The notes below the pieces were generated by a model that was not told the origin of the DNA, did not search any database, and saw only the letters and a list, made by a program, of their open reading frames with translations. 64,000 nt of DNA from Ferruginibacter lapsinanis (GTDB lineage Bacteria; Bacteroidota; Bacteroidia; Chitinophagales; Chitinophagaceae). Shown piece by piece: positions 25,696 to 35,111 of the stretch (position 1 is the first letter of the stretch; each line of letters starts with the position of its first letter). The position numbers and the translations under genes are program-made. The stretch covers positions 1,593,501-1,657,500 of the forward strand of contig NZ_CP086063.1 in assembly GCF_020783315.1 (NCBI RefSeq), in the 5' to 3' direction.

Positions 25696-27528
25696 TTGAA
25701 TAGAAAATTAAAAATATTACACCTCGAAGATCTTGATTCGGATGCAGAATTGGTGGAACGTGAATTGAAGAAGGGCAATATCTTGTTTGATAAATTGGTA
25801 GTAGATACCAGAGACGATTTTGAGAATGCATTGGCACAATTTTCTCCGGATATCATCTTGTCTGATCATTCTCTACCTTCTTTTAATTCAATACAAGCTT
25901 TGAAAATTGTAAAACGTGCAGGATTAAATATTCCATTCATTCTCATTACAGCAACGGTTTCGGAAGAATTTGCAGTAAGCGTTATGCAGGAAGGAGCTGA
26001 TGATTATATTCTTAAAGACAAAATGGGGAGGCTGCCATCAGCAATTGCTCATGTGATGGAGAAGTATGAATCAAACCTGGCAAAAAAACAGGCTGAGGCT
26101 CGTTTGCTTGCAGCCCATGAAAGATTAATGTTTCATCTTGAAAATTCGCCATTAGGGTATATAGAATGGGATGATGCGTTGAATGTAAAAACATGGTCGA
26201 AACGTACACAGGAAATTTTTGGGTGGACTAAAGAAGAGTTTAATCAGATCCCAAAAAATAAACATAGTCATGTGTATGTAGAAGACAGAGAAAAGGTGTA
26301 CGCAATTGCAGAAAAATTAGCGAATGGTACATTAGAAAGAGATAATACACTAAACAGAAACTACACCAAAGATGGGAATGTTATTTGGTGTGAGTGGTTT
26401 AATTCTACGCTTAAAAATGAAAATGGAAAAGTTGTTACGATCATGTCTTTAGTGCAGGATGTTACCGAACGAAAGAAAGCAGAAGAGGCACTTGTTGAAA
26501 AGGAACTTCGTTTCAGGGAATTTTTTGAAACGGCACCTGAGGCAATTTTGGTAGTAGATCCTGCTACTGCCAGGTTTGTGGATTATAACGATAATGCATT
26601 GCGATTGCTTAAATGTTCTGGCGAAGCATTGCTTAAAAAAGGTCCTCGAGATATTACTGCTCCATTTCAATCGCAGGGAGATGGGCTGGATGAAAGAATA
26701 AAGGAATATATCATTCGTACTATGCAGGGAGAACGACCCATATTTGATTGGATAATTCGGGATTTTGAAGGGAATGATATTTTTTGCGAAATAAGGTTGA
26801 ATGTGATTGCAAATGCTGGCAATCCTATGATAAGGGCGAGTGTGTTGGATATTACTGAAAGAGTTCAGTTGGAACGAAAATTATTGGAAGAGAAAATAAA
26901 AAATCAAAAAGAAATAACGGAGGCCATTATAACAGCACAGGAATTTGAACGTTCGTTTCTTGGGGAAGAGTTGCACGATAATATTAACCAGATACTGGCT
27001 ACTTCCAAGTTGTATATGGATGTTTCGATCAATTCTGATATTTTGCGAAAAGACCTGATGACAAGTAGTCGCAATTATTTAGCTGATGCGATGGAGGAAA
27101 TAAGGAAGTTGTCTAAGTCTTTACAGCCTCCATCATTAGGAGAAACAAGCCTTCAGAGTGCTGTGAATGAAATGCTTGGAAACATAAAACAATTGAATAA
27201 ATTGGATATTATTTACGAATGGGAAAATGTGGATGAAAAAACTTTAAATGAAAAAATAAAATTAGCAGTATTTAGAATTATCCAGGAGCAGTTGAATAAT
27301 ATATCCAAACATGCTCAGGCTAAAAAGGCATCTATTCAGCTAAAACAAATGAACACCAGATTGATCTTAATTATTAAGGATGATGGTGTGGGATTCGATA
27401 CATCTGCCAAACGTAAAGGAATAGGACTTAAAAATATTTCAAACAGAGCAAGTTTGTTTAATGGAGAAGTAACCATTGTTTCAGCCCCAGGAGCTGGATG
27501 CGTACTAACTGTAAAATTCAGTATTTAA
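25696..27528 (+). CDS. Receiver-PAS-PAS-HisKA_3 sensor kinase (NarX/LuxR-system type)
   Basis: 610 residues from a TTG, 15 nt after the receiver gene; no ATG lies nearby. A receiver domain occupies 1-125 (D57 in ILSDHSLPSF, K at YILKDK), then PAS domains at about 140-265 and 270-395. HisKA_3 follows with FLGEELHDNINQ: H427 plus the HDxxxQ glutamine needed for phosphatase action in this family. HATPase_c has DDGVGFD and GIGLKNISNRA. The N-terminal receiver could take phosphate from the upstream kinase; its own targets are likely LuxR-type regulators such as 27587. Confidence 0.9.
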   Translation: MNRKLKILHLEDLDSDAELVERELKKGNILFDKLVVDTRDDFENALAQFSPDIILSDHSLPSFNSIQALKIVKRAGLNIPFILITATVSEEFAVSVMQEGADDYILKDKMGRLPSAIAHVMEKYESNLAKKQAEARLLAAHERLMFHLENSPLGYIEWDDALNVKTWSKRTQEIFGWTKEEFNQIPKNKHSHVYVEDREKVYAIAEKLANGTLERDNTLNRNYTKDGNVIWCEWFNSTLKNENGKVVTIMSLVQDVTERKKAEEALVEKELRFREFFETAPEAILVVDPATARFVDYNDNALRLLKCSGEALLKKGPRDITAPFQSQGDGLDERIKEYIIRTMQGERPIFDWIIRDFEGNDIFCEIRLNVIANAGNPMIRASVLDITERVQLERKLLEEKIKNQKEITEAIITAQEFERSFLGEELHDNINQILATSKLYMDVSINSDILRKDLMTSSRNYLADAMEEIRKLSKSLQPPSLGETSLQSAVNEMLGNIKQLNKLDIIYEWENVDEKTLNEKIKLAVFRIIQEQLNNISKHAQAKKASIQLKQMNTRLILIIKDDGVGFDTSAKRKGIGLKNISNRASLFNGEVTIVSAPGAGCVLTVKFSI

Positions 27529-27581
27529 ATTAGTCATCAATAAATTCTGGTTAATAGCTATAATTTATTGATGATTAATTT
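27527..27581. terminator. Bidirectional AT-rich terminator
   Basis: TCATCAATAAATT (27534-27546) and AATTTATTGATGA (27562-27574) are perfect arms. Pairing continues outward through AT pairs with one G-T wobble. It sits between the convergent kinase (ends 27528) and response regulator (ends 27587) genes. Confidence 0.65.
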
Positions 27582-27586
27582 TGTTA

Positions 27587-28213
27587 TTACAAATTAAATG
27601 AAACTGCCAGCTCTTTTAATTCTAAAATATTGGTAACACCTAATTTTTCTAACAACCTGGCTTTATGTGTGCCTACTGTAGAAACCTGAAGATTTAATGA
27701 CTTTGAGATATCGCTTACGGTATGACCTAACAACAATAAAGAAACGATTTCAAATTCTCTTGCCGAAAGTTTATCAAACGGATTTGAACTTACATTAGAA
27801 AATGATTCTTCTGCAAGAGCGCTTGCAAGAGACTCACTTATATACATTCTTTCATTTAATATGAGATTGATCGCCTTTTTTATTTCTTCTAATGGTGCTT
27901 CTTTAGAAATAAAACCTTTAGCTCCGGCCTTCATAAACCGTTTGGCATATATCTTCTCCGAACTCATGGAAAAAATAAGAACTTTTATGGAAGGGTACTT
28001 GATATGAATGAATTCCATCAATCCAAGCGTATCTGTATTAGGCATTTGAATATCCATCATCATCAAATCATATGTCGCATGCTTTAATTTTTCCACTGCA
28101 CTATCGCCATCTCCGGCCTCATCAATTTCGGCCGGCTTGTATATTTCTGAAAGCAATCCTTTAATGCCGGAACGGACTACAATATGGTCATCAACCAATA
28201 AAAATCTTTTCAT
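27587..28213 (-). CDS. NarL/LuxR-family response regulator
   Basis: 208 residues. The receiver has VDDH at 8-10, D54 in MMMDIQMP, S in IFSMS and K in GFISKEAP. The LuxR HTH at about 145-205 reads LSAREFEIVSLLLLGHTVSD, then LQVSTVGTHKARLLEKLGV. It is a DNA-binding transcription regulator, probably phosphorylated by one or both flanking HisKA_3 kinases, which belong to the family that partners with LuxR-type regulators. It is transcribed alone, facing 25696. Confidence 0.93.
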   Translation of the reverse strand: MKRFLLVDDHIVVRSGIKGLLSEIYKPAEIDEAGDGDSAVEKLKHATYDLMMMDIQMPNTDTLGLMEFIHIKYPSIKVLIFSMSSEKIYAKRFMKAGAKGFISKEAPLEEIKKAINLILNERMYISESLASALAEESFSNVSSNPFDKLSAREFEIVSLLLLGHTVSDISKSLNLQVSTVGTHKARLLEKLGVTNILELKELAVSFNL

Positions 28214-28547
28214 ATAAAGTACTACGGTTTTAGGTCACATTAAAAGTAGAAGTTTTTCTACACAAAACCAACCTTTTCAACTAATTCATTCAATAAACTT
28301 TTTCGGAGATTTGCTATTCTAATCAATATCTGAAATAAACAAAAGTTAGAACCCGTTTTATGATCTTTATCAAAGGCAAAAAAAGTTGTTTTGTAATTGC
28401 CTTTAATGAAAAACCTGCCGGAAAATAATTTTGTGTAGGCTTTGTGAAGCCAGCCTGCACGAAATTTCTAGCATATTGATCAGTAAGTATATATTTTTTA
28501 AAGTATAATATACTGAAAAGTAATGTTATAAAATTTCGAATGTTTAT
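28214..28547. other. Divergent intergenic region without a convincing gene
   Basis: About 330 bp between the response regulator and the membrane kinase. It must hold both promoters. AGGCTTTGTGAAGCC near 28437 can form a small hairpin, and GCCTGC just after it allows an alternative fold. An open frame of 80 codons on the minus strand has no family features and I do not call it. Confidence 0.4.
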
Positions 28548-28580
28548 CTGCCGGTAATTAACCATGTTAATTACCGGCAG
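28548..28580 (+). promoter_or_regulatory. 33-bp perfect palindrome before the membrane kinase gene
   Basis: CTGCCGGTAATTAAC, a CAT loop and its exact complement GTTAATTACCGGCAG end 16 nt before the ATG at 28597. No T-tract follows on either strand, so it does not look like a terminator. It could be an operator or a leader hairpin affecting translation. Confidence 0.6.
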
Positions 28581-28596
28581 TAAAAAATAAAATCCT

Positions 28597-30711
28597 ATGA
28601 AACCTATTCAAATCGAAGAGTTTGAAGAGCAGATGAAAAAACGATCTGATCGGCTCATAAACTATTTCCTGATGGCCTATTTTTTGATTGGGCTGTTATT
28701 TTCATTTTTTTATAATACCTGGGATATTGCAATTGGTGTTGGGGGTAGTGCTGTCATTGCATATTATTTATCAAAACATTATTCTTTCCACTCAACTTTT
28801 TATCAATATGTACTAAGTGCTGTGATTGGCATTTTTATGTCGCAATTTATTTTTCAGTTGCATGGTATGTTCGAGATGCATTTTTTTGCTTTTATAGGAA
28901 GTGCGATTCTCATTACTTACCGAAACTGGAAACTACAGCTTCCGCTGGCTGCTGTATTACTACTTCATCACTTTTTTTTCGGATATCTTCAGGTTGTTAG
29001 TCCTGATAAGGTCTACTTTATTCAATTGGATTACACCTCTTTAAAAACCACTATAATACACAGTACGCTTACAATGTCAATTTTATCTCTTTGTGGGTTA
29101 TGGTCATATAATATTAAAAAAGCCAGTGATGATCATATCATACAGAGTATAGAATTGGGGAAATTGCAGGAAGCTAATAAACAGAAAGAGGTGCTTATTG
29201 CAATGAGTGATAATCTGAGAATAAATAATGAGAAGCTGCAGGAAGCAAATAAAGAGTTAAGAACCATATTTAACGCAATTGATGAAGTACTGTTTTCAAT
29301 TGATCTGGTGAACAACCGCATTATACAATTGTCGTCTACTTGCGAAAAAGTGACAGGCTGGACAAGAACTGAGTTTATGGCTGATATTAATTTGTGGATC
29401 AAACTCATACATCCTGATGATCTTTTGCATATGAATGAAAAGAAATTAAAATTAATAGAGGGGAAAACGATTGCATGTACATGTCGCATTATTCATAAAA
29501 ACGGAGGTTTACGTTGGATGGAAGTGAAAATTATTCCCACACTGGATGTCAAAGGAGAATTAATAAGATTAGATAGTATAGTTAAGGATGTTACAGAAAG
29601 AAGAAAGTCTGAAGCTGCATTACAAGAGAGCTATAAGAAAATAGTTGCACAAAAACTATTAATGAAAACTACTGAACGGTTGGCCCGTTTTGGTAGCTGG
29701 CAAATAGATATACAAGATGAGATCGTTAAATGGTCGGATGAAGCATTCAGGATATATGGGTATGGTTCAACTGAGCATGAACCTTCGTATGAGTTCTTTT
29801 TAAATCATGTGCATCCCGAAGATCTGGAATATGTTAAAGCAACGATGGAGCATGCTTACTTACATTTGGATTCGGAAAAACTAAATTTCAGGATCATTGA
29901 CAGAAAAGGGCAAACGAAATATTTGTATGCTGAATTAATGATTGAAAGAAATGTTGATGGTGAACCGATACGTGTTGCAGGCTTTAAACAGGATATTACT
30001 GAAAAAGTGATGCTGGAACAAAGTTTGGCAGAAGAAAGGAGTTGTAAACAAAAAGAGATAACCGCAGCTGTTATTAATGCACAAGAACAGGAACGGTCTT
30101 TTTTAGGAGAGGAATTGCATGATAATATTAATCCGGTTTTGGCTACTGCCAAATTATACATGGATAGTGCATTGGAAAATGCAGACATTCGCATTGATCT
30201 TATTAAGAGTACAAAAGAGTTTATCACTATGGCAATGGATGATATCAGAAAATTGTCTAAATCACTTTTGCCACCGTCTTTAGGAGAGGTTAGTCTATTA
30301 GAATCTTTGACAGATATGATAGAAAATATCAGCAGGGTAAATGATCTGCATTTTATTGTAAATAGCGAAGGATTTGATGAAAGCTCGATAAGTGATAAAC
30401 AAAAATTGACCATTTTTAGGATAGCACAGGAACAAATAACCAATATTCTTAAACATGCTAAAGCAAATACCGTTATTATCAGCCTCAAACAACGGGAAAA
30501 TTATCTGCAACTGATCATCAAAGATGATGGAGTTGGATTTAATACTGCAAAAAAACGGAATGGAGTTGGGTTACAAAATATCGCCAGCAGAGCAGAATTA
30601 TACAATGGGAATGTTACGATTAATTCAAAATTAGGTAAGGGGTGTGAATTAGTAGTAAATTTCAATAATCAGGTGATTCCCTCCAGAAATGATATAGCAA
30701 AGGCAAGTTAA
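28597..30711 (+). CDS. Membrane-bound PAS-PAS-HisKA_3 sensor kinase
   Basis: 704 residues. About five membrane helices span 22-175. The block FQLHGMFEMHFFAF...YRNWKL...LLHHFFF resembles the His-containing MHFFAF/HH membrane sensor module found before some MCP and kinase domains. A coiled coil leads to two PAS domains (about 220-345 and 360-480). HisKA_3 follows with FLGEELHDNINP: H508 is present, but the HDxxxQ glutamine is proline (P513). HATPase_c has DDGVGFN and GVGLQNIASRA. It is a close paralogue of 25696 in the kinase core. Predicted partner: the LuxR regulator at 27587. Confidence 0.9.
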   Translation: MKPIQIEEFEEQMKKRSDRLINYFLMAYFLIGLLFSFFYNTWDIAIGVGGSAVIAYYLSKHYSFHSTFYQYVLSAVIGIFMSQFIFQLHGMFEMHFFAFIGSAILITYRNWKLQLPLAAVLLLHHFFFGYLQVVSPDKVYFIQLDYTSLKTTIIHSTLTMSILSLCGLWSYNIKKASDDHIIQSIELGKLQEANKQKEVLIAMSDNLRINNEKLQEANKELRTIFNAIDEVLFSIDLVNNRIIQLSSTCEKVTGWTRTEFMADINLWIKLIHPDDLLHMNEKKLKLIEGKTIACTCRIIHKNGGLRWMEVKIIPTLDVKGELIRLDSIVKDVTERRKSEAALQESYKKIVAQKLLMKTTERLARFGSWQIDIQDEIVKWSDEAFRIYGYGSTEHEPSYEFFLNHVHPEDLEYVKATMEHAYLHLDSEKLNFRIIDRKGQTKYLYAELMIERNVDGEPIRVAGFKQDITEKVMLEQSLAEERSCKQKEITAAVINAQEQERSFLGEELHDNINPVLATAKLYMDSALENADIRIDLIKSTKEFITMAMDDIRKLSKSLLPPSLGEVSLLESLTDMIENISRVNDLHFIVNSEGFDESSISDKQKLTIFRIAQEQITNILKHAKANTVIISLKQRENYLQLIIKDDGVGFNTAKKRNGVGLQNIASRAELYNGNVTINSKLGKGCELVVNFNNQVIPSRNDIAKAS

Positions 30712-30794
30712 TCTATCGTTAAAGTCAGTCCAGCCCTGCAAGCAGATCATACAATAATTGCCTAATAACTTCTTGCCTGGCCTTTCATCCCAAT

Positions 30795-30840
30795 GTTTGA
30801 ACATTTAAGTGGTAAACATGTTTACTTTTGTAGTTCAAAC
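30795..30840. promoter_or_regulatory. Nested palindromes before the RND efflux operon
   Basis: GTAAACATGTTTAC (30812-30825) is a perfect 14-bp palindrome and lies between outer arms GTTTGAAC (30795-30802) and GTTCAAAC (30833-30840). TTACTTTTG at 30822-30830 could be a -7 box overlapping the palindrome. The layout suits repressor binding at the efflux promoter; no regulator gene is adjacent. Confidence 0.45.
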
Positions 30841-30857
30841 ATTTATTCATTGATTTT

Positions 30858-31919
30858 ATGGTATCAGTGTACAAAAAGATTCTTTTTGCTTCTATCTGCA
30901 TTTTTGCCTTATCCTGCAAAAGCAAAAAAGAAGAGGCTACAAAACAGAATACAACTCAACAGGCAACATTGGTGGATGTAATAATTGCTGGTACACAACA
31001 GCTAAGTAACACCATCGAAGCCAATGGTAATGTCGTTGCAAACGAAAGCCTGGAAATTCATCCGGAAGTGAGCGGTCGGCTTACTTACCTTAATGTACCC
31101 GATGGAGCAAGTGTTAGTGCAGGCACTATATTGGCAAAAATTAATGATGCCGATCTACAGGCACAATTATCAAAAAGCAAAAGTCAATTATCGTTAGCCG
31201 AAAAAACAGAGGAACGTTTACGTAAATTATTGGCGGTAAACGGGATCAATCAAGCTGATTATGATGCAGCGTTAAATTCTGTGAATAATATCAAAGCTGA
31301 TATTCAATTGTTAAAAGCGCAAATTGATAAAACAGTGGTAAAAGCTCCATTTGCCGGAGTATTAGGACTAAGGATGGTTAGTCCCGGGGCTTATATTACC
31401 CCACAAACTATACTGGCTACCTTACAGGAAACAAATAAAGTAAAAATTGATTTTACAGTACCTGCGATTTATGCTGACCTGATAAAACGTGGAGCTACTG
31501 TTTCAATCATAAATAATAACGAGCCTAAACGAACGGCTGTAATAGTGGCTACAGAAACTGAGATCAATACAACAACACGTAACCTGAAAGTGAGAGCATT
31601 ATTGGGTGGAGTTCCCATTAATCCGGGGGCTTTTGTGAAAGTACTGATTGATGCCGGTAAACAAATTAATAGTATTGTTATCCCTACTAATGCCATCATA
31701 CCGGATGCTACATCTAAAAAACTGATAGTGGTAAAAAATGGTAAAGGGACTTTTGTAAATGTAGAAACCGGGCTGCGTACATCAAGTGGCGTAGAAATTA
31801 CAAAAGGTATAGCTGTTGGAGACTCTGTGGTTGTAACAGGGGTATTATTTGTTAAACCAAATGCACCCGTAAAAATAAAGAGCGTAAAGAACTTAACGGA
31901 GCTAACAAAAGAACAGTAA
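30858..31919 (+). CDS. RND efflux periplasmic adaptor (membrane fusion protein)
   Basis: 353 residues with a lipoprotein signal; the lipobox cysteine is in ALSCKS, about residue 20. The barrel-sandwich half-motif PEVSGRLTYLNVPDGASVSA lies near 70, a short helical hairpin at about 100-150, and the second lipoyl half VVKAPFAGVLGLRMVSPGAY near 155. Beta-barrel and membrane-proximal domains follow. It links the inner-membrane pump to TolC. First gene of a three-gene efflux operon. Confidence 0.93.
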   Translation: MVSVYKKILFASICIFALSCKSKKEEATKQNTTQQATLVDVIIAGTQQLSNTIEANGNVVANESLEIHPEVSGRLTYLNVPDGASVSAGTILAKINDADLQAQLSKSKSQLSLAEKTEERLRKLLAVNGINQADYDAALNSVNNIKADIQLLKAQIDKTVVKAPFAGVLGLRMVSPGAYITPQTILATLQETNKVKIDFTVPAIYADLIKRGATVSIINNNEPKRTAVIVATETEINTTTRNLKVRALLGGVPINPGAFVKVLIDAGKQINSIVIPTNAIIPDATSKKLIVVKNGKGTFVNVETGLRTSSGVEITKGIAVGDSVVVTGVLFVKPNAPVKIKSVKNLTELTKEQ

Positions 31920-32021
31920 TAAAAATAGAAACATGAATTAGATTGATCTTAGCTGGTACAAACAGATGTGATCAGCATAAATCTTTAGCGATCTGTTTTA
32001 TCAGTGCATCTATAAGCAAAT

Positions 32022-35000
32022 ATGAATATTTCAGAATTATCACTTCGAAGGCCCATACTGGCAACCGTGCTGAACATTTTAATTGTTCTCTTCGGTATTG
32101 TCGGGTATACTTTTTTAGCAGTAAGGGATTATCCTGCTATTGATCCTCCAACAATAAATGTTAGAACAGCTTACGCCGGAGCTAATTCAGATATTATCGA
32201 AAGTCAGATAACGGAGCCTCTGGAAAAAGTGATCAATGGAATACCCGGTATTCGTTCTATCAATTCTTCAAGTACAGTTGGCCAAAGTAATATAACGGTA
32301 GAATTTAATGTAGGAGAAAATCTAGAAGCTTCTGCAAATGATGTTAGAGATAAGGTCGGTCAGGCGGTCCGAAATCTTCCCCAGGATATTGATGCACCTC
32401 CGGTTGTTACTAAAAGTGATGCAAATAGTGACTTCATAATTTTAATGTCTGTACAAAGTCATGATAAAAGCTTGATGGAGTTAAGTGATTATGCAGAAAA
32501 TGTATTACAGGAAAAACTACAAACTATTCCGGAAGTAAGTGCAGTAAATATTCTTGGTCAGAAAAAACCTTCCATGCGTATTTGGGTAAATCCCGATAAA
32601 ATGAATGCGTATAATATTTCTTTTAGTGATATTCGGACTTCTCTCGATAAAGAGAATGTTGAAATACCTTCGGGGAAATTATACGGGAAAACAACAGAGC
32701 TAACAATAAGAGCATTAGGAAAATTAGTTACAGAAGATGATTTTAATAATTTACTGTTGCGTGAGGATGCAAGTGGTATAGTAAGATTAAAAGATGTTGC
32801 TAAGGTAGAAATTGGCCCGGAAACGGAAGAGTTTAGCTGGAGGTTGAATGGAGTAAATGCAGTAGGGCTGGCTATTACACCGCAACCGGGGGCTAACTAT
32901 ATCAGGATCGCTGATGAGTTTTACAAACGAATTGAAGAAATAAAAAAAACACAAAAGGGAGACTTTGAATTAACTACGCTGATCGACAATACACAAAATG
33001 TTCGGAAAAGTATTCATGAAGTTGCAGAAACATTATTGATCTCGTTCAGCCTGGTAGTGCTGGTTATTTTCTTTTTCTTCAGAAATTTTTTAATTGCTAT
33101 TCGGCCATTGATTGATATTCCGATTTCATTGATTGCCACTTTCTTTATCATGTATTTCTGTGGCTTTAGTATTAATATCTTAACCTTATTAGCAATTGTG
33201 TTAGCAACAGGGCTGGTGGTAGATGATGGTATTGTGGTAACTGAAAATATTTTCCGGAAATTAGAGCAAGGCTTGCCTATCCGGAAAGCTGCACTGGAAG
33301 GGAGTAAAGAAATTTTCTTTGCGGTAATATCTACTTCTATCACTCTAGCAGTGGTGTTTTTGCCGGTGATCTTCTTACAGGGATTTGTAGGAAGTCTGTT
33401 TCGTGAATTTGGTATCGTTGTAGCAGCGGCAGTATTGATTTCTGCATTTGTGTCGTTAACCATTACACCTGTATTGAATGTTGTATTAAACAGGAAGAAG
33501 GGAGGACATGGAAAATTTTATGATAAGACGGAGCCTTTCTTCAAAGGCATGGAAAATGGTTACAGGAAATTATTGAATGGATTTATAAAAGTACGTTGGA
33601 TAGCTTGGGTTATTATCGCAGTTTGCCTCGGTATGTTATTTTATTTTATGAGTAACCTGCAAAGTGAATTGGCTCCTATGGAAGACAGAAGTACCATTCG
33701 TTTTCAATTGACCGGTCCGGAGGGAGCCAGTTATGGTTATATGGTAGATGCAGCAGATAATGTGGTGAACTATTTAAGTGACTCAATTCCGGAAAAAGAT
33801 TTTGTGTTTATTGCTGTGCCTGGCTTCGGAGGAAATGGCGGTGTGAATACGGGTACATCAAGATTAAAAATGGTTGACCCTGATAAAAGAGAAAGAAGCC
33901 AGTTTGATATTGCAAAAGATCTGTCAAAAAAATTCTCCCGTTTTAATCAGATAAGAATTGCAGCAGTACAGGAGCAAACTATTTCTGTAGGGCTTGGATC
34001 TAGAGGAGCATTGCCGGTACAATTCATTTTACAAAATTTGGATTTTGAAAAGCTGAAAGCTATTATTCCTAAATTTTTAGAAGAAGCAAGAAAGGATCCC
34101 ACCTTTATCCCACAAACCGTTGATGTAAATTTAAAATTCAACAAGCCCGAATTACAACTTACAATAGATAGAATAAAAGCAAAAGATCTGGGGCTGAGTA
34201 TCAGTGATGTGGCGGATGTAGTGCAAAGTGCATTCAGCGGTAGAAGATTGGCATATTTTATCATGAATGGAAAACAATACCAGGTAATATCGCAAGTCGA
34301 ATATAAAGACAGGCAGGCACCTAAAGATATTTCTAATTTATATGTTCGTAATAACCGGGGCGATAATATTCCTTTAACGGCGGTTGTTAAAATGCAGGAA
34401 AATTCAAATCCTCCAACATTGTATCATTTTAACCGTTTTAAAGCAGCTACTATACAGGCTGGATTAGCAGAGGGAAAGACGATCGGAGACGGTGTAAAAG
34501 CAATGCAGGCTATTGCACAGAAATTACTGGATGAATCTTTTCAAACAGCATTGAATGGCCCGTCGAGGGATTATGCTGAAAGTAGCAGCAATACAAACTT
34601 TGCTTTTATATTGGCACTGGTATTGATCTATTTGGTTTTAGCGGGTCAGTTCGAAAGTTTCAGAGATCCGTTTACTATCATGTTTACCGTTCCGCTGGCA
34701 TTAGCTGGAGCATTATTAAGTTTGTGGATCTTTGATCAGACCATTAATATATTTTCACAGATCGGTATGATAATGTTGATTGGCTTAGTAACAAAAAATG
34801 GTATTTTAATTGTTGAATTTGCTAACCAAAAAAGAGAAAAGGGTATCGAGAAAAAGCAGGCTGTGTTGGAAGCTGCACAGCAAAGGCTGCGTCCTATTTT
34901 AATGACAAGCCTTGCCACAGCACTCGGTGCATTGCCTATTGCATTGAGTTTAGGAGCAGCAAGTACCAGTCGGGAACCTTTAGGTATTGTTATAGTTGGT

Positions 35001-35102
35001 GGTATTCTTTTTTCATTGATATTGACATTGTTTGTGATACCGGCAGTGTATACATATATCAGCGGAAAACACGATCCTAAAAAAGTATCCATAACAGATT
35101 AA
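32022..35102 (+). CDS. RND multidrug efflux pump, HAE-1 (AcrB/MdtB-like) family
   Basis: 1026 residues, the usual size. It starts MNISELSLRRPILATVLN and has 12 predicted membrane helices in the standard 1+5+1+5 pattern. The proton-relay aspartates are in GLVVDDGIVVTENIFRKLE (TM4), with GLVTKNGILIVEFANQ in TM10. Two large periplasmic porter loops lie between. It expels hydrophobic or amphiphilic compounds using the proton gradient; the substrate range is not readable. It starts 102 nt after the adaptor and 9 nt before the TolC gene. Confidence 0.95.
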   Translation: MNISELSLRRPILATVLNILIVLFGIVGYTFLAVRDYPAIDPPTINVRTAYAGANSDIIESQITEPLEKVINGIPGIRSINSSSTVGQSNITVEFNVGENLEASANDVRDKVGQAVRNLPQDIDAPPVVTKSDANSDFIILMSVQSHDKSLMELSDYAENVLQEKLQTIPEVSAVNILGQKKPSMRIWVNPDKMNAYNISFSDIRTSLDKENVEIPSGKLYGKTTELTIRALGKLVTEDDFNNLLLREDASGIVRLKDVAKVEIGPETEEFSWRLNGVNAVGLAITPQPGANYIRIADEFYKRIEEIKKTQKGDFELTTLIDNTQNVRKSIHEVAETLLISFSLVVLVIFFFFRNFLIAIRPLIDIPISLIATFFIMYFCGFSINILTLLAIVLATGLVVDDGIVVTENIFRKLEQGLPIRKAALEGSKEIFFAVISTSITLAVVFLPVIFLQGFVGSLFREFGIVVAAAVLISAFVSLTITPVLNVVLNRKKGGHGKFYDKTEPFFKGMENGYRKLLNGFIKVRWIAWVIIAVCLGMLFYFMSNLQSELAPMEDRSTIRFQLTGPEGASYGYMVDAADNVVNYLSDSIPEKDFVFIAVPGFGGNGGVNTGTSRLKMVDPDKRERSQFDIAKDLSKKFSRFNQIRIAAVQEQTISVGLGSRGALPVQFILQNLDFEKLKAIIPKFLEEARKDPTFIPQTVDVNLKFNKPELQLTIDRIKAKDLGLSISDVADVVQSAFSGRRLAYFIMNGKQYQVISQVEYKDRQAPKDISNLYVRNNRGDNIPLTAVVKMQENSNPPTLYHFNRFKAATIQAGLAEGKTIGDGVKAMQAIAQKLLDESFQTALNGPSRDYAESSSNTNFAFILALVLIYLVLAGQFESFRDPFTIMFTVPLALAGALLSLWIFDQTINIFSQIGMIMLIGLVTKNGILIVEFANQKREKGIEKKQAVLEAAQQRLRPILMTSLATALGALPIALSLGAASTSREPLGIVIVGGILFSLILTLFVIPAVYTYISGKHDPKKVSITD

Positions 35103-35111
35103 ACAAAACGA

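Noticed and set aside
28323..28565. 80-codon minus-strand open frame before the membrane kinase
   Set aside because: It begins inside the 33-bp palindrome and has no motif, signal peptide or conserved look.
29856..30488. 210-codon open frame antisense to the membrane kinase
   Set aside because: It lies wholly inside a well-supported HisKA_3 kinase gene, has no family motif and has the composition of a reverse-strand shadow.
33014..33463. 149-codon open frame antisense to the RND pump
   Set aside because: It is opposite conserved pump sequence, and its Thr/Ile-rich translation mirrors membrane-helix codons.
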